From Alteromonas sp. a30 (GTDB lineage: Bacteria > Pseudomonadota > Gammaproteobacteria > Enterobacterales > Alteromonadaceae), in contig NZ_JABEPE010000002.1 of assembly GCF_026788005.1 (NCBI RefSeq), forward strand, positions 124,001-188,000: 64,000 bases of DNA. The letters are read 5' to 3'. Below the pieces are notes generated by a model. The model did not search any database. It was not told the DNA's origin and saw only the letters and a list, made by a program, of their open reading frames with translations. A program made the position numbers and the translations under genes. Positions within the stretch are counted from its first letter, which is position 1; each line of letters opens with the position of its first letter. Below, in pieces: positions 25,593-34,240 of this stretch.

Positions 25593-26915
25593 CTATCTTG
25601 CTTTTGAAAGGTAAATGCGCAAATTCAAGTAGAAGCTCGGCTGAAGTAGCCTCAACAATGACTTATATTCATTGAATAGTGCAACTCGCATCTCTTTAAT
25701 AAACAAAGGGAAAACCACTTCGTTGGCAAAATAACTAATCAACGTTGCAACACTTGCACCTTCAATACCCCAGCGCGGAATAAGCAGATAGTTCAAAATA
25801 AAATTGAGTATTAAGGTCAACACTCTTAAATAGAAAAGTGGCTTAACTATGCCATTGAGTAAACAATATTCTGTTTTGAGCGACGACATGGCGACAACCA
25901 CAACGTATAGCGCAAAAATCACTAATGTTGCCGTTGAGTAATGAAATTCAGGGCCTACAAAAAAGGTAATGACTGGATTACCAAACAAAATCAACCCGCC
26001 GCCAGCGAATAAAGCCAAAAGAAACTTCAGTGCTGTTGCTTCTTGATAGCGCTGCCAAAACTGCTCTTTTGAGCGAAAGAATAACTTATTTAAAATAGGG
26101 ACAGATGACATATTGAATGCAGCAAAAGCAAACAACACAATCGACACGATTTGCACTAATAGCGCATATTGACCGAGCGTTGCTTCATCTGCCAAGTCGT
26201 ATAAAAACATCTTATCCATTTGAAAAAACAGGGTGCCAACTATGCCACTTAACGTTAATGGCCACGACAATCGGATAAGCCTTTTGCATTCAGTCAAAGA
26301 GAAACACAATGGTGGTAATTCAATGTCTTTTTTGACGCGCCAAAGAAACACATAGCAGGCACACACTAAAAAGGTTTCTAATACGGCGGGAATAGCAAAC
26401 CAAATAATATTGGCATCGAAAAACAAGAAAATAATCTTCGCCGCAGCAGACGCAAGTAAACCCAAGACGCGAACCATAGTCGCCACTTCCGAGCGTAACG
26501 CCTTGCGATAAAATGCCTCAAAGGTATTGCCAACGGCAAAAAAGAAGGCAAAGGAAATGGCGAAAATCATCCATTGCACTTGCTCACTGGTGTAGGCAAA
26601 AAAGCTATACACATTAATAAGCACAAAACCAAGAATTGCAGCGGTAAACCTAAGTGCGACAACACTTCCCACCAAGGTTTCTACCGACTTGGAAACTTCC
26701 AGTTCTTTTAATAAAACGCGGTCGAGTCCGAGTGTACCAACAACCGAAAATATGGAAAAAACAGCAAGCACAATCGCAATAACGCCAAGCCCTTCTGCGC
26801 CTAAGTAACGCGCAATGAGGATGCTCGTCAAGCCAGAAATAACGGCCTTGGAAATTTTTTCAATAAAAACCCAGTTGGTATTTAACAAGAATTTTTTAGG
26901 CAGGCTGATACTCAT
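25593..26915 (-). CDS. wzx: Oligosaccharide flippase, Wzx-like
   Basis: A 440-residue integral membrane protein with about twelve hydrophobic helices, beginning KKFLLNTNWVFIEKISKAVI and containing LIARYLGAEGLGVIAIVLA, the usual start of the Wzx/RfbX polysaccharide transporter family. The segment DLADEATLGQYALLVQIVSI near residue 235 also fits. It moves undecaprenyl-linked repeat units across the inner membrane. A partial protein with a flippase-like C-terminus lies at the right edge (63744-64000), so the region may encode two flippases. Confidence 0.88.
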   Translation of the reverse strand: MSISLPKKFLLNTNWVFIEKISKAVISGLTSILIARYLGAEGLGVIAIVLAVFSIFSVVGTLGLDRVLLKELEVSKSVETLVGSVVALRFTAAILGFVLINVYSFFAYTSEQVQWMIFAISFAFFFAVGNTFEAFYRKALRSEVATMVRVLGLLASAAAKIIFLFFDANIIWFAIPAVLETFLVCACYVFLWRVKKDIELPPLCFSLTECKRLIRLSWPLTLSGIVGTLFFQMDKMFLYDLADEATLGQYALLVQIVSIVLFAFAAFNMSSVPILNKLFFRSKEQFWQRYQEATALKFLLALFAGGGLILFGNPVITFFVGPEFHYSTATLVIFALYVVVVAMSSLKTEYCLLNGIVKPLFYLRVLTLILNFILNYLLIPRWGIEGASVATLISYFANEVVFPLFIKEMRVALFNEYKSLLRLLQPSFYLNLRIYLSKAR

Positions 26916-26962
26916 GAAACCCCTAAGACAGCAATCGCTTGTTACTCGAAAAAAGAGCTTAC

Positions 26963-27739
26963 TTAAGAAGCAAGCTCTGAGATAGGTCTGACAGGAATGT
27001 CTTTCGACATTGCGTAGGACTTAATGTCGGCAACCGACAGTTTTTTGTAATGTAGCATGTGAGCAACGGCGACTGCATCGGCGCTGGCATCAGTAACACA
27101 GGCGTCAAAGTCTTCTAAACTGCCCATGCCACCACTGGCGATAACCGGAATGCTAACCAGCTTGCTAACAGACCTAACCAAGTCAAGGTCAAAGCCTTTT
27201 TGCGTGCCTTCTTTGTCGATAGACGTAAGCAGAATTTCGCCTGCGCCAAGTGCTTCCACTTTTTTCGCCCACTCGACAACATCAACGCCTGTTTTTTCTC
27301 GCCCATTATCAACGTACGCCTCCCATGAACCATCAGCTTTTGCCTTTGCTTCAATTGAGATCACCACGGCTTGATTGCCAAAACGCTTAGCAATTTGGGT
27401 AATCAAATCCGGGTTAGCGATGGCGGCAGTATTCAATGCTACTTTGTCGGCACCGCTACGGAATAATCCCCAAGCATCATCAACACTGCGAATACCGCCA
27501 CCTACAGTAATAGGAATAAAGATATTCTTCGATGTTTTTTCTACGATGTCGGTCAAGCTGTTACGCCCATACAAGGACGCCACCGCGTCCATGTAGATGA
27601 TTTCATCAATACCTTGTTGAAAATAATCTTGAGAGAAAACTTGAGGATCGCCCAAAACCCGCAACCCTTCTAAGTGAATCCCTTTGATTAAATTTGGCCC
27701 TTTAACATCTAAACGGGCGATAACGCGTGTATTTCTCAT
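26963..27739 (-). CDS. hisF: HisF-like cyclase subunit of the sugar amidation system (HisF2), with Glu at position 130
   Basis: A 258-residue (beta-alpha)8 barrel of the HisF family: RVIARLDVKGPNLIKGIHLE holds Asp11, VGGGIRSVDDAWGLFRSGAD is the first phosphate loop, and VIASGGMGSLEDFDACVTD the second. Residue 130, the second catalytic Asp of HisF (AIDAK context), is Glu here (VVISIEAKAKADG). With hisH2 and the WbpG-like gene this indicates a role in forwarding ammonia for amidine formation on a sugar rather than the histidine pathway. It begins 2 bp after the WbpG-like stop. hisH lies 3.5 kb downstream. Confidence 0.88.
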   Translation of the reverse strand: MRNTRVIARLDVKGPNLIKGIHLEGLRVLGDPQVFSQDYFQQGIDEIIYMDAVASLYGRNSLTDIVEKTSKNIFIPITVGGGIRSVDDAWGLFRSGADKVALNTAAIANPDLITQIAKRFGNQAVVISIEAKAKADGSWEAYVDNGREKTGVDVVEWAKKVEALGAGEILLTSIDKEGTQKGFDLDLVRSVSKLVSIPVIASGGMGSLEDFDACVTDASADAVAVAHMLHYKKLSVADIKSYAMSKDIPVRPISELAS

Positions 27740-27741
27740 AA

Positions 27742-29049
27742 TTATTTAATTGTATGACGTAATTTCCAAATACCGTTGTCTTTCATCCACAAGTGTGGAG
27801 AACGGAAATTACTGGTTAATCGCTCGTAATAATCGTGTGTGAAAGTCGGTTCTTCAAATTGCTTATAAGCAATTGGCAACTCGTGCTCTTTTACTGATAA
27901 ATAATCGAATACTTCACTAGCAAAACGCTCAGGGAACTCGTGATCATAACGGTGAATCAGTGCCACGCCTTCTTCACGGGTAATGTCGCCCGACCTTACT
28001 TCTTGTGCCGCATCGTAAGTGGCGCGACCAATACCAAATTTCACACCAGACGTATGGTAGTGGAAGTCATCGATTTTATCGTCGATGCTGTTGTACTTAC
28101 TGTACGTGCCCACGGTTCTTTCTGGAGACGCTTGGAAGCCGCCTTTTTCTACTGAGAAGTAGTAACAGCTTTGCGGATGCCATTTTAGGTAATAACCCAA
28201 GTAGTGCACTTCCACTTTCGCATCTTCAATCACTTGTGGATCGGCTGGCATGTATGGCAATAACTCGTTTTTGGTTACACCAAACTCTTCTTCAAGCTCT
28301 TTAACACTCACGCCGCCAAGCATAACTTGGTCTCTGTCTTCGGCAGTGAAGTAACGCCAATCACGCTGCGCTGAATCGTTTTCGGCAATTGGGTTGCCGT
28401 ATTCGGCTTCGTTTTCACCAAAGAACACTAGCGGGATGTTAAGCTGAGCAGCCATTTTCGGCGCTAAGAACTTCTGGCCTAACATGAAAGGTTGGAAAGG
28501 ATGTAGCAATACATCAACCGCTAAACGGGTCAGTAGTCGGTGAATACGACCATTTGGCGTCACTAATTGGTTATCGAAACCCGCGTTAATCCACGCGTGA
28601 AAATTCTTGTAACCCCAATCGGTGTACATGTGCGGCGCCCACGTTACGGTGAGTGGGTTCATACCATATTCGTACTTCAGTTTATACGCGGCATAGAAGC
28701 TGTCTTTACCACCTGAACCGGGAACAAGACAGTCGTAGCTACCATCATTTTTACGGTAACGGTCACATAACTCTCTAAGCTGTTTGTCTCTGGCTTCCCA
28801 GTCAATGATTTGCTTCTTTCTTTCCGCTTGCACACAGGCTTCACAGATACCATCTTCTGTGAAGTTAATGGTGGTCTTTTTAGAATCTTTGTTGTGCTTA
28901 TATTCAACGGCGGAGTTTGGTCTCTGATTTGATACTACACAACGCTTACAATATTTAACGTCTAAAGGAAGACCATATTTGGTGTCTTTCACTTTAGCAT
29001 CTGGCGCAAATTGGGATAAGTCGGCCATCGTAGGCGCTTTAATAATCAT
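27742..29049 (-). CDS. N-acetyl sugar amidotransferase, WbpG/PseA/LegX-like
   Basis: A 435-residue cytoplasmic enzyme with an ATP-pyrophosphatase motif SGGKDS at residues 112-117 and two CxxC pairs (34/37 and 69/72) that could bind zinc. It is expected to turn an N-acetyl group into an acetamidino group, using ammonia delivered by the HisH/HisF pair encoded at 22828-23454 and 26963-27739. Known relatives act on ManNAc3NAcA (WbpG) or on nonulosonates (PseA, LegX). In this cluster either a 2,3-diacetamido-glucuronic acid or a legionaminic acid could be the substrate. It is coupled to the CMP-nonulosonate synthetase gene upstream (TAAATG). Confidence 0.87.
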   Translation of the reverse strand: MIIKAPTMADLSQFAPDAKVKDTKYGLPLDVKYCKRCVVSNQRPNSAVEYKHNKDSKKTTINFTEDGICEACVQAERKKQIIDWEARDKQLRELCDRYRKNDGSYDCLVPGSGGKDSFYAAYKLKYEYGMNPLTVTWAPHMYTDWGYKNFHAWINAGFDNQLVTPNGRIHRLLTRLAVDVLLHPFQPFMLGQKFLAPKMAAQLNIPLVFFGENEAEYGNPIAENDSAQRDWRYFTAEDRDQVMLGGVSVKELEEEFGVTKNELLPYMPADPQVIEDAKVEVHYLGYYLKWHPQSCYYFSVEKGGFQASPERTVGTYSKYNSIDDKIDDFHYHTSGVKFGIGRATYDAAQEVRSGDITREEGVALIHRYDHEFPERFASEVFDYLSVKEHELPIAYKQFEEPTFTHDYYERLTSNFRSPHLWMKDNGIWKLRHTIK

Positions 29050-29733
29050 TTATTTCCCCTTCAATAGAAATTCGCAAAATTCAAAATCTTTAATCGTATC
29101 AATGTCGACAGCTTCGCCACTTTGAGAAACCACGGTTAATGCGTTTTCGTCGAAAATTGGCTTACCTGCTAATAAGTCGGATATCGGCATCACATAAACA
29201 CAGCCATCTACATAATAGACGGGTTTACATTCTTGTCTTCGTGTTGGTCTTGGGTGTTCTTGAGTGACGTACTCAATCCCTTTTTCTGCACGATAAAACA
29301 TCCACTCTATGGGTTTTGCACTTTCGCTAACGGAGACAACCGAAGCGTTTTCCTGCACACTTAATTCAATGCCTGTTTGCAAGGTTTCGAGTGTGCGTAA
29401 TGGCGATGTTGGCTGCAATAACACCAACACATCGTAATTTTCATCCAGCGCATTAACACAGTGCACTAACGCATCTTTCGTTGGTGCTGAATCTGTTGCC
29501 AGCTCCGCTGGACGCATAAAAGGCACATCCGCACCATGGGCTTTAGCAACTTCAGCAATGTCCGTATCGTCGGTGGAAACCACCACTCTATCGATGAACT
29601 CACAACGATTAGCAAGTTCTATTGTCCATGCTATCAACGGCTTATCGATAAGTGTTTTAACATTTTTCCCCGGCAGCCCTTTTGAGCCACCACGAGCAGG
29701 TATGACTGTAAGTATCTTCTTATTCTGGAGCAT
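29050..29733 (-). CDS. CMP-nonulosonate cytidylyltransferase, NeuA/LegF-like
   Basis: A 227-residue enzyme with the CTP-binding start VIPARGGSKGLPGKNVKTLI and the region VVVSTDDTDIAEVAKAHGAD, followed by VLLQPTSPLRTLETLQTGIE. These are the hallmarks of acylneuraminate cytidylyltransferases. It activates a nine-carbon sugar acid with CTP. With NeuB-, NeuC- and LegC-like genes nearby, the product is probably CMP-legionaminic acid or a derivative rather than CMP-Neu5Ac. The WbpG-like gene follows without a gap and the PtmE-like gene ends 5 bp upstream. Confidence 0.9.
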   Translation of the reverse strand: MLQNKKILTVIPARGGSKGLPGKNVKTLIDKPLIAWTIELANRCEFIDRVVVSTDDTDIAEVAKAHGADVPFMRPAELATDSAPTKDALVHCVNALDENYDVLVLLQPTSPLRTLETLQTGIELSVQENASVVSVSESAKPIEWMFYRAEKGIEYVTQEHPRPTRRQECKPVYYVDGCVYVMPISDLLAGKPIFDENALTVVSQSGEAVDIDTIKDFEFCEFLLKGK

Positions 29734-29738
29734 AGACG

Positions 29739-30800
29739 TTAATTTTCTTCATCAAACACTTGGTGATATTCCACCTGCGCGCGCTCAAAATCTTGCATCT
29801 TACCAATATCCAACCAATATTCATGCAACGGATACATAGTAACGTCTAGCCCAGCATCCATTTGGGCTTTTAGTAGCTCTGGCATATCAACGACTTCGTT
29901 CGTTTTGACTTTCTTGATGATACTTGGCTCTAGCACATAAATACCGGAGTTCACAAAGAAGCTATAAGAGGGTTTTTCGGTAATCGAGGTAATCAGCTTG
30001 CCATCCGTCTCGATAACGCCATAAGGTACTTGATACTGATATTGACGCACACACATCGTCGCAATACCGTTGTTTTCGGCATGATATTCCAATAATTGAC
30101 GGAAATTGATTTGCGTTAGGATGTCGCCGTTAATCATCACTAATGGTAAGTTGGGTAAACTCTCTGGCAATAAACCGAGGGCGCCAGCCGTACCTAATGG
30201 CGAATCTTCATCGACATATTCAATTTGGATGCCGCTAGACGAGCCGTCGCCAAAATAGGATTTGATCATGTCCGCTTTGTAATGCGTGGAAATATAAAAG
30301 CGGTAAAAACCGGCATGGATAAAACGCGAGATAATGCTTTCTAAAATGGGCTTTCCACCAATTTTCAGCATAGGCTTCGGGCAATCGTCGGTAAGGGGAC
30401 GTAAACGTGTACCGAATCCACCCGCCATAATAAAGACAGGGTTTTCTAAACGATCATAATCGACAAAATCTTCAAGAATGACCACATCGATCAACTTGCC
30501 GTTATCGACAATTGGCATATGCAGCAATTTGTTCTGTTCAATAATAGATTTAATCGTTTTTCGACTTTGCGATGGTGAGCACGTTAACGGATTAACATGC
30601 ATGACTTCTTTTACAGAAGAATCAAGATCGACGTTTTTTAACAACGCCCGTCTAATGTCGCCATCAGTCACGACACCTTGCAGCATGTCGTTTTCATCTA
30701 CAATGAATGCCGCGCGTAGTGACTCTCGATCAATAATTTGAATGACTTCACGAACAGAACAGTGCGGAAATGCGAGTGCATTTCTCCATTTATTTGTCAT
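29739..30800 (-). CDS. CBS-domain sugar nucleotidyltransferase, PtmE-like
   Basis: A 353-residue protein with two N-terminal CBS motifs (about residues 1-120; VTDGDIRRALLKNVDLDSSV and LHMPIVDNGKLIDVVILEDF) fused to a nucleotidyltransferase domain starting FIMAGGFGTRLRPLTDDCPK near residue 124. This architecture is that of PtmE, which in Campylobacter makes GDP-glucosamine from GlcN 1-phosphate as an early step to legionaminic acid. The substrate nucleotide here cannot be read. The other GDP-route enzymes (PtmA, PtmF, LegB) are not seen, so it may instead supply another activated sugar. It lies directly upstream of the CMP-nonulosonate synthetase gene. Confidence 0.82.
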   Translation of the reverse strand: MTNKWRNALAFPHCSVREVIQIIDRESLRAAFIVDENDMLQGVVTDGDIRRALLKNVDLDSSVKEVMHVNPLTCSPSQSRKTIKSIIEQNKLLHMPIVDNGKLIDVVILEDFVDYDRLENPVFIMAGGFGTRLRPLTDDCPKPMLKIGGKPILESIISRFIHAGFYRFYISTHYKADMIKSYFGDGSSSGIQIEYVDEDSPLGTAGALGLLPESLPNLPLVMINGDILTQINFRQLLEYHAENNGIATMCVRQYQYQVPYGVIETDGKLITSITEKPSYSFFVNSGIYVLEPSIIKKVKTNEVVDMPELLKAQMDAGLDVTMYPLHEYWLDIGKMQDFERAQVEYHQVFDEEN

Positions 30801-30967
30801 TAATCCAATCGCTTATACTGAAACGGGTTTCAAATCTTATAAAAAATACGGGGAAGGCCCGACTTTTCATATGCCTCACAGAAACTGCGGATTATACAGA
30901 ACTCCGTTTTCTATACCAGCGTTAAAGGGTATTTCAGCGTCTATAATGTATTTGATTAAGACGGTAT

Positions 30968-32995
30968 TCATTCAGCCAAGCGCTTGGCGATCACTTTAAC
31001 CAACTTTTGATTCCCCGCAGCGGATAAATGTAACTCATCAGTAAATAAAAACTGTCCGTCTTCACCCGCGATGCAAACATCAGAATCAGGGCGGCATGTT
31101 ATCTGTTTCGAATTAATCAGCGTAAGGTTTGAATAGGTTGACAACGATGACTCTACAAACTGTTCAAAATCGGCGGTTTGTTGGTTAATCGCCGCCTGAG
31201 GAATCGCTAACGCATTGAATAATGCCTTGCTCGTAGCATGTTTTTCTGGATAGAGGCGCACAAGTTTTCTTGCGCGTTCAACTGGACTCCACCCATTCGA
31301 GTAGGAGGGGTACACTAGCACAACGCGGTCAGCAACTTGGGTTAATTTTTTAATTGAGTTTGCTAACGCGGTTTTAAAGTTTGCGCGCACTTGCTCTGAT
31401 GATTGATTCAATCCAGTAGCGGCCTTTATATGCCTTTCAGCGCTGATGCCTCCCACTCCGTTATCCACGGCATCATCATAGCCGTAATGTAGCCAATGAG
31501 CAGAAACCACCACTACCTTGTATTCAGATTCAAATTGCTTAATAAAGTCTAAACGTAGTTGTTGATACTCCGGCGTACATTGCGGATTTTGCGCCGCGCC
31601 TTCATAGATGGAGAGATCGAGTAAAAAAGGACAGCCACTGGCCGATAAATCCACCAACTCTGAATAGAGCGTTTTATCCTGCCACAGTGCGCCACTCAAA
31701 ACCCGAGATTGGCTGTCACCTAAGATAAATAAGGACCTCGGCTCCACCTTCTTGCCTGCTAATACACAAACATCATCCTCTTTGATACTGGGGAAACTAC
31801 AATTTCGCCCGCGATGTTCAATTCCCATAAAAGCACTGGGTAATTGCAACACTTCCTGTTGGAGCTGGAGTCGGTCAGCAACCTTAACGTTGAAATGTCC
31901 ATACAATCCAATAGCAACCGTAGCAATTGAGGTCAAAACATAAAAAACTAACAACCGAGGGGAGCTAACCTTTTGTCGATTTCGAAAAGGTTGTTCAACA
32001 AATTGATAAGTAACCGCCGATAGCAAAAACACCACCAGTATTAACACAAGATAATCAATATTGGTTAATGCCCGCAAACTGTATGCTTTTGCTAAAGCGA
32101 AAACCGGCTGATGCCACAAATATAGGCTGTAACTCAGCTTACCTATCAACACAAACGGTACCCTACGCAATAACGTGTTAACTAAGGTTCCGTTTACCGC
32201 CGATAAAATAATCAGAGCAGTACCAACAGTGGGAATCAACGTATAAAAGCTTGGGGTTGGCGTATGCTCACCGAAAAGTAAAATGCTGCCCACTATCGCG
32301 AATAAGCCAATCAAACTAAGTAGGTTATGCCATGCAACCGAAAGCTTCGGTAAATGTTGATAAAACATCAAGCTTGCAAGCAATGCCCCAATCAACAACT
32401 CCCACGCGCGAAACGGTAACAAAAAGAAAGTTAGAGAATGGTAACTCGCCGAATAATGGTTTGCGGCAATCAAACTCACAATCAGCAAAAAGCTAATTAA
32501 ACCCAATATACGCCACGCTTTTTTCGCGCTAAATAGGGATAAAAGTAAAGGAAAAATAACGTAATACTGTTCTTCGACCGCTAAGCTCCATGTATGCAGA
32601 AGCGGTTTCAGCTCGGCGGCAGTATCGAAATAGCCACTTTCTAACCAGAACAACACATTGGATGCAAAAAAAGTGGTCGCCACGAGGCTTTGGGAATAGT
32701 TAATAAGCTGATCTTCAGACAACAACCACCATGCAAAAGGCACAGAAACCAACAGAACTACCGCAAGTGCAGGAGCGATTCGCCGCACTCGCCTTTCGTA
32801 AAAATTAAATAAGGAAAAACGCCCTTCTTCCAACTCCTGTAAAATCAGGGAGGTGATTAAAAAACCGCTGATAACGAAGAAGACATCAACACCAAGAAAG
32901 CCTCCACTAATGAACTCAAATCCAGCATGAAATAAAATAACGGACATCACCGCAATGGTTCTGAGTCCGTCAATCTCTGGCCTGTATTTCAACAT
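30968..32995 (-). CDS. Second OafA-type acyltransferase with SGNH domain
   Basis: A 675-residue inner-membrane protein with the same plan as 23502-25568: an acyltransferase-3 membrane domain (starts LKYRPEIDGLRTIAVMSVIL; includes HTWSLAVEEQYYVIFPLLLS) and a periplasmic SGNH domain with FILGDSQSRVLSGALWQ and TDELHLSAAGNQKLVKV. It should transfer an acyl group, most likely acetyl, to an exported glycan. ATG at 32995 is chosen over a TTG two codons earlier. The sequence differs clearly from the first copy, so this is not a recent duplication. A 167-bp spacer without coding potential separates it from the PtmE-like gene. Confidence 0.9.
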   Translation of the reverse strand: MLKYRPEIDGLRTIAVMSVILFHAGFEFISGGFLGVDVFFVISGFLITSLILQELEEGRFSLFNFYERRVRRIAPALAVVLLVSVPFAWWLLSEDQLINYSQSLVATTFFASNVLFWLESGYFDTAAELKPLLHTWSLAVEEQYYVIFPLLLSLFSAKKAWRILGLISFLLIVSLIAANHYSASYHSLTFFLLPFRAWELLIGALLASLMFYQHLPKLSVAWHNLLSLIGLFAIVGSILLFGEHTPTPSFYTLIPTVGTALIILSAVNGTLVNTLLRRVPFVLIGKLSYSLYLWHQPVFALAKAYSLRALTNIDYLVLILVVFLLSAVTYQFVEQPFRNRQKVSSPRLLVFYVLTSIATVAIGLYGHFNVKVADRLQLQQEVLQLPSAFMGIEHRGRNCSFPSIKEDDVCVLAGKKVEPRSLFILGDSQSRVLSGALWQDKTLYSELVDLSASGCPFLLDLSIYEGAAQNPQCTPEYQQLRLDFIKQFESEYKVVVVSAHWLHYGYDDAVDNGVGGISAERHIKAATGLNQSSEQVRANFKTALANSIKKLTQVADRVVLVYPSYSNGWSPVERARKLVRLYPEKHATSKALFNALAIPQAAINQQTADFEQFVESSLSTYSNLTLINSKQITCRPDSDVCIAGEDGQFLFTDELHLSAAGNQKLVKVIAKRLAE

Positions 32996-33052
32996 AGTCA
33001 AATTCGAATATCGCTTTGAAGTCTTGCTTGATGCTAGCGGCTTTTTTGGAAA

Positions 33053-34126
33053 TTAATCTTCAAGAAAGTCGCCAACTTGGTAGTCTTTGTTAGCCGTTTT
33101 GCCGATTAAATCCCAGTAGCGCGAAGGCGACATGCCTTTTTCTGGGCGCTTCACTGATAAATGCGCCGCGGTGATTTCTTCACCCTGCTTTAATGGCGCG
33201 GTAATTACTAAACTTTTTCTAGCTGGCTCGCGATTTTTTAGCTCTGCGGCAACAGGACGTTTAATGCCATCACCTAGCGCCACTTCAACATTGCGAATAG
33301 CATCAACCATGGCTTTTAGCTCATATGGCTCTAAGGAAGCTTGATGATCTGGACCAGGAAGGGTTTTATCCAAGGTAAAGTGTTTCTCGACAATAGTTGC
33401 GCCGAGTGTTACCGCGCTAATCGGTGCCCAAATGCCAAGGGAGTGATCCGAATAACCCACGTTTAAACCAAAGGTTTCTCGAATACTTTGAATTGCTTTT
33501 AGATTTAACGAATCCGCTGGTGCAGGATATTCGGTTACACATTGCAAAATTGACACTTTTTCTTTTAGTAACGTTTGCGCTTGTGGGTTGGTATAAGCCA
33601 GATCCCACTGATGATTTACATCGATATTTTCGCGCGCTAAAAAACCGCCACTAATGACTTTCAGTGCTTGCTCAATTTCACTTAGGGTTGCCATGCCAGT
33701 GGAAACAATAACATCTAATCCACTTTTGGCGTGCTCGAAAACCAGCGGTAAATTGGTGATTTCACCCGAGGGCAGCTTGAGCCTTTTTAAATCCATTTGC
33801 GTTAACAGAAAGTCGAGGCTCTCTAGGTCGAAGGCCGTCGACATGAACTCGATCCCTTTGCTTTCACAGTAATCTTTTATTTTGAAATGATGTTCATGGG
33901 GCAGCTCAAGCTTGCGCAGCATATCGATTTGGCTCTCTTCACTGTCAGTTAGCTTTTTCTGATATTCTGCTTTTGATGCACTTTCTGTGACTAAATTTTC
34001 CGATTTAAAGGTTTGAAATTTAACAGCATCCGCACCCGCTTCCACAGCAACATCCACTAACTGTAAAGCTTTGTCTAATTCACCGTTATGATTAACGCCG
34101 GCTTCTGCAATAATAAATGTGCTCAT
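33053..34126 (-). CDS. Nonulosonate synthase, NeuB/LegI-like
   Basis: A 357-residue enzyme that condenses an N-acetyl-mannosamine-type sugar with phosphoenolpyruvate to make a nonulosonic acid. It starts FIIAEAGVNHNGELDKALQL, has KFQTFKSENLVTESASKAEY, then GYSDHSLGIWAPISAVTLGA with VEKHFTLDKTLPGPDHQASL, and ends with a SAF (antifreeze-like) domain, SLVITAPLKQGEEITAAHLS. With LegC- and NeuC-like genes upstream, legionaminic acid is the likely product. The ATG at 34126 has AAAGG upstream; a TTG at 34132 is an alternative. Confidence 0.92.
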   Translation of the reverse strand: MSTFIIAEAGVNHNGELDKALQLVDVAVEAGADAVKFQTFKSENLVTESASKAEYQKKLTDSEESQIDMLRKLELPHEHHFKIKDYCESKGIEFMSTAFDLESLDFLLTQMDLKRLKLPSGEITNLPLVFEHAKSGLDVIVSTGMATLSEIEQALKVISGGFLARENIDVNHQWDLAYTNPQAQTLLKEKVSILQCVTEYPAPADSLNLKAIQSIRETFGLNVGYSDHSLGIWAPISAVTLGATIVEKHFTLDKTLPGPDHQASLEPYELKAMVDAIRNVEVALGDGIKRPVAAELKNREPARKSLVITAPLKQGEEITAAHLSVKRPEKGMSPSRYWDLIGKTANKDYQVGDFLED

Positions 34127-34240
34127 GTTCAAACCTTTCCTGATAATGCTTGCTTAGATGTAGTGTGTTCTTAAATTCGAATTGTTAAACGATGTTGACT
34201 GACAAACATTGCCATTAACAAAAACTCGATAACTCACTGC

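Noticed and set aside
22828-27739. HisH and HisF as histidine biosynthesis enzymes
   Set aside because: They lie in a glycan cluster with a WbpG/PseA-like gene, no other his genes are nearby, and HisF has Glu at position 130.
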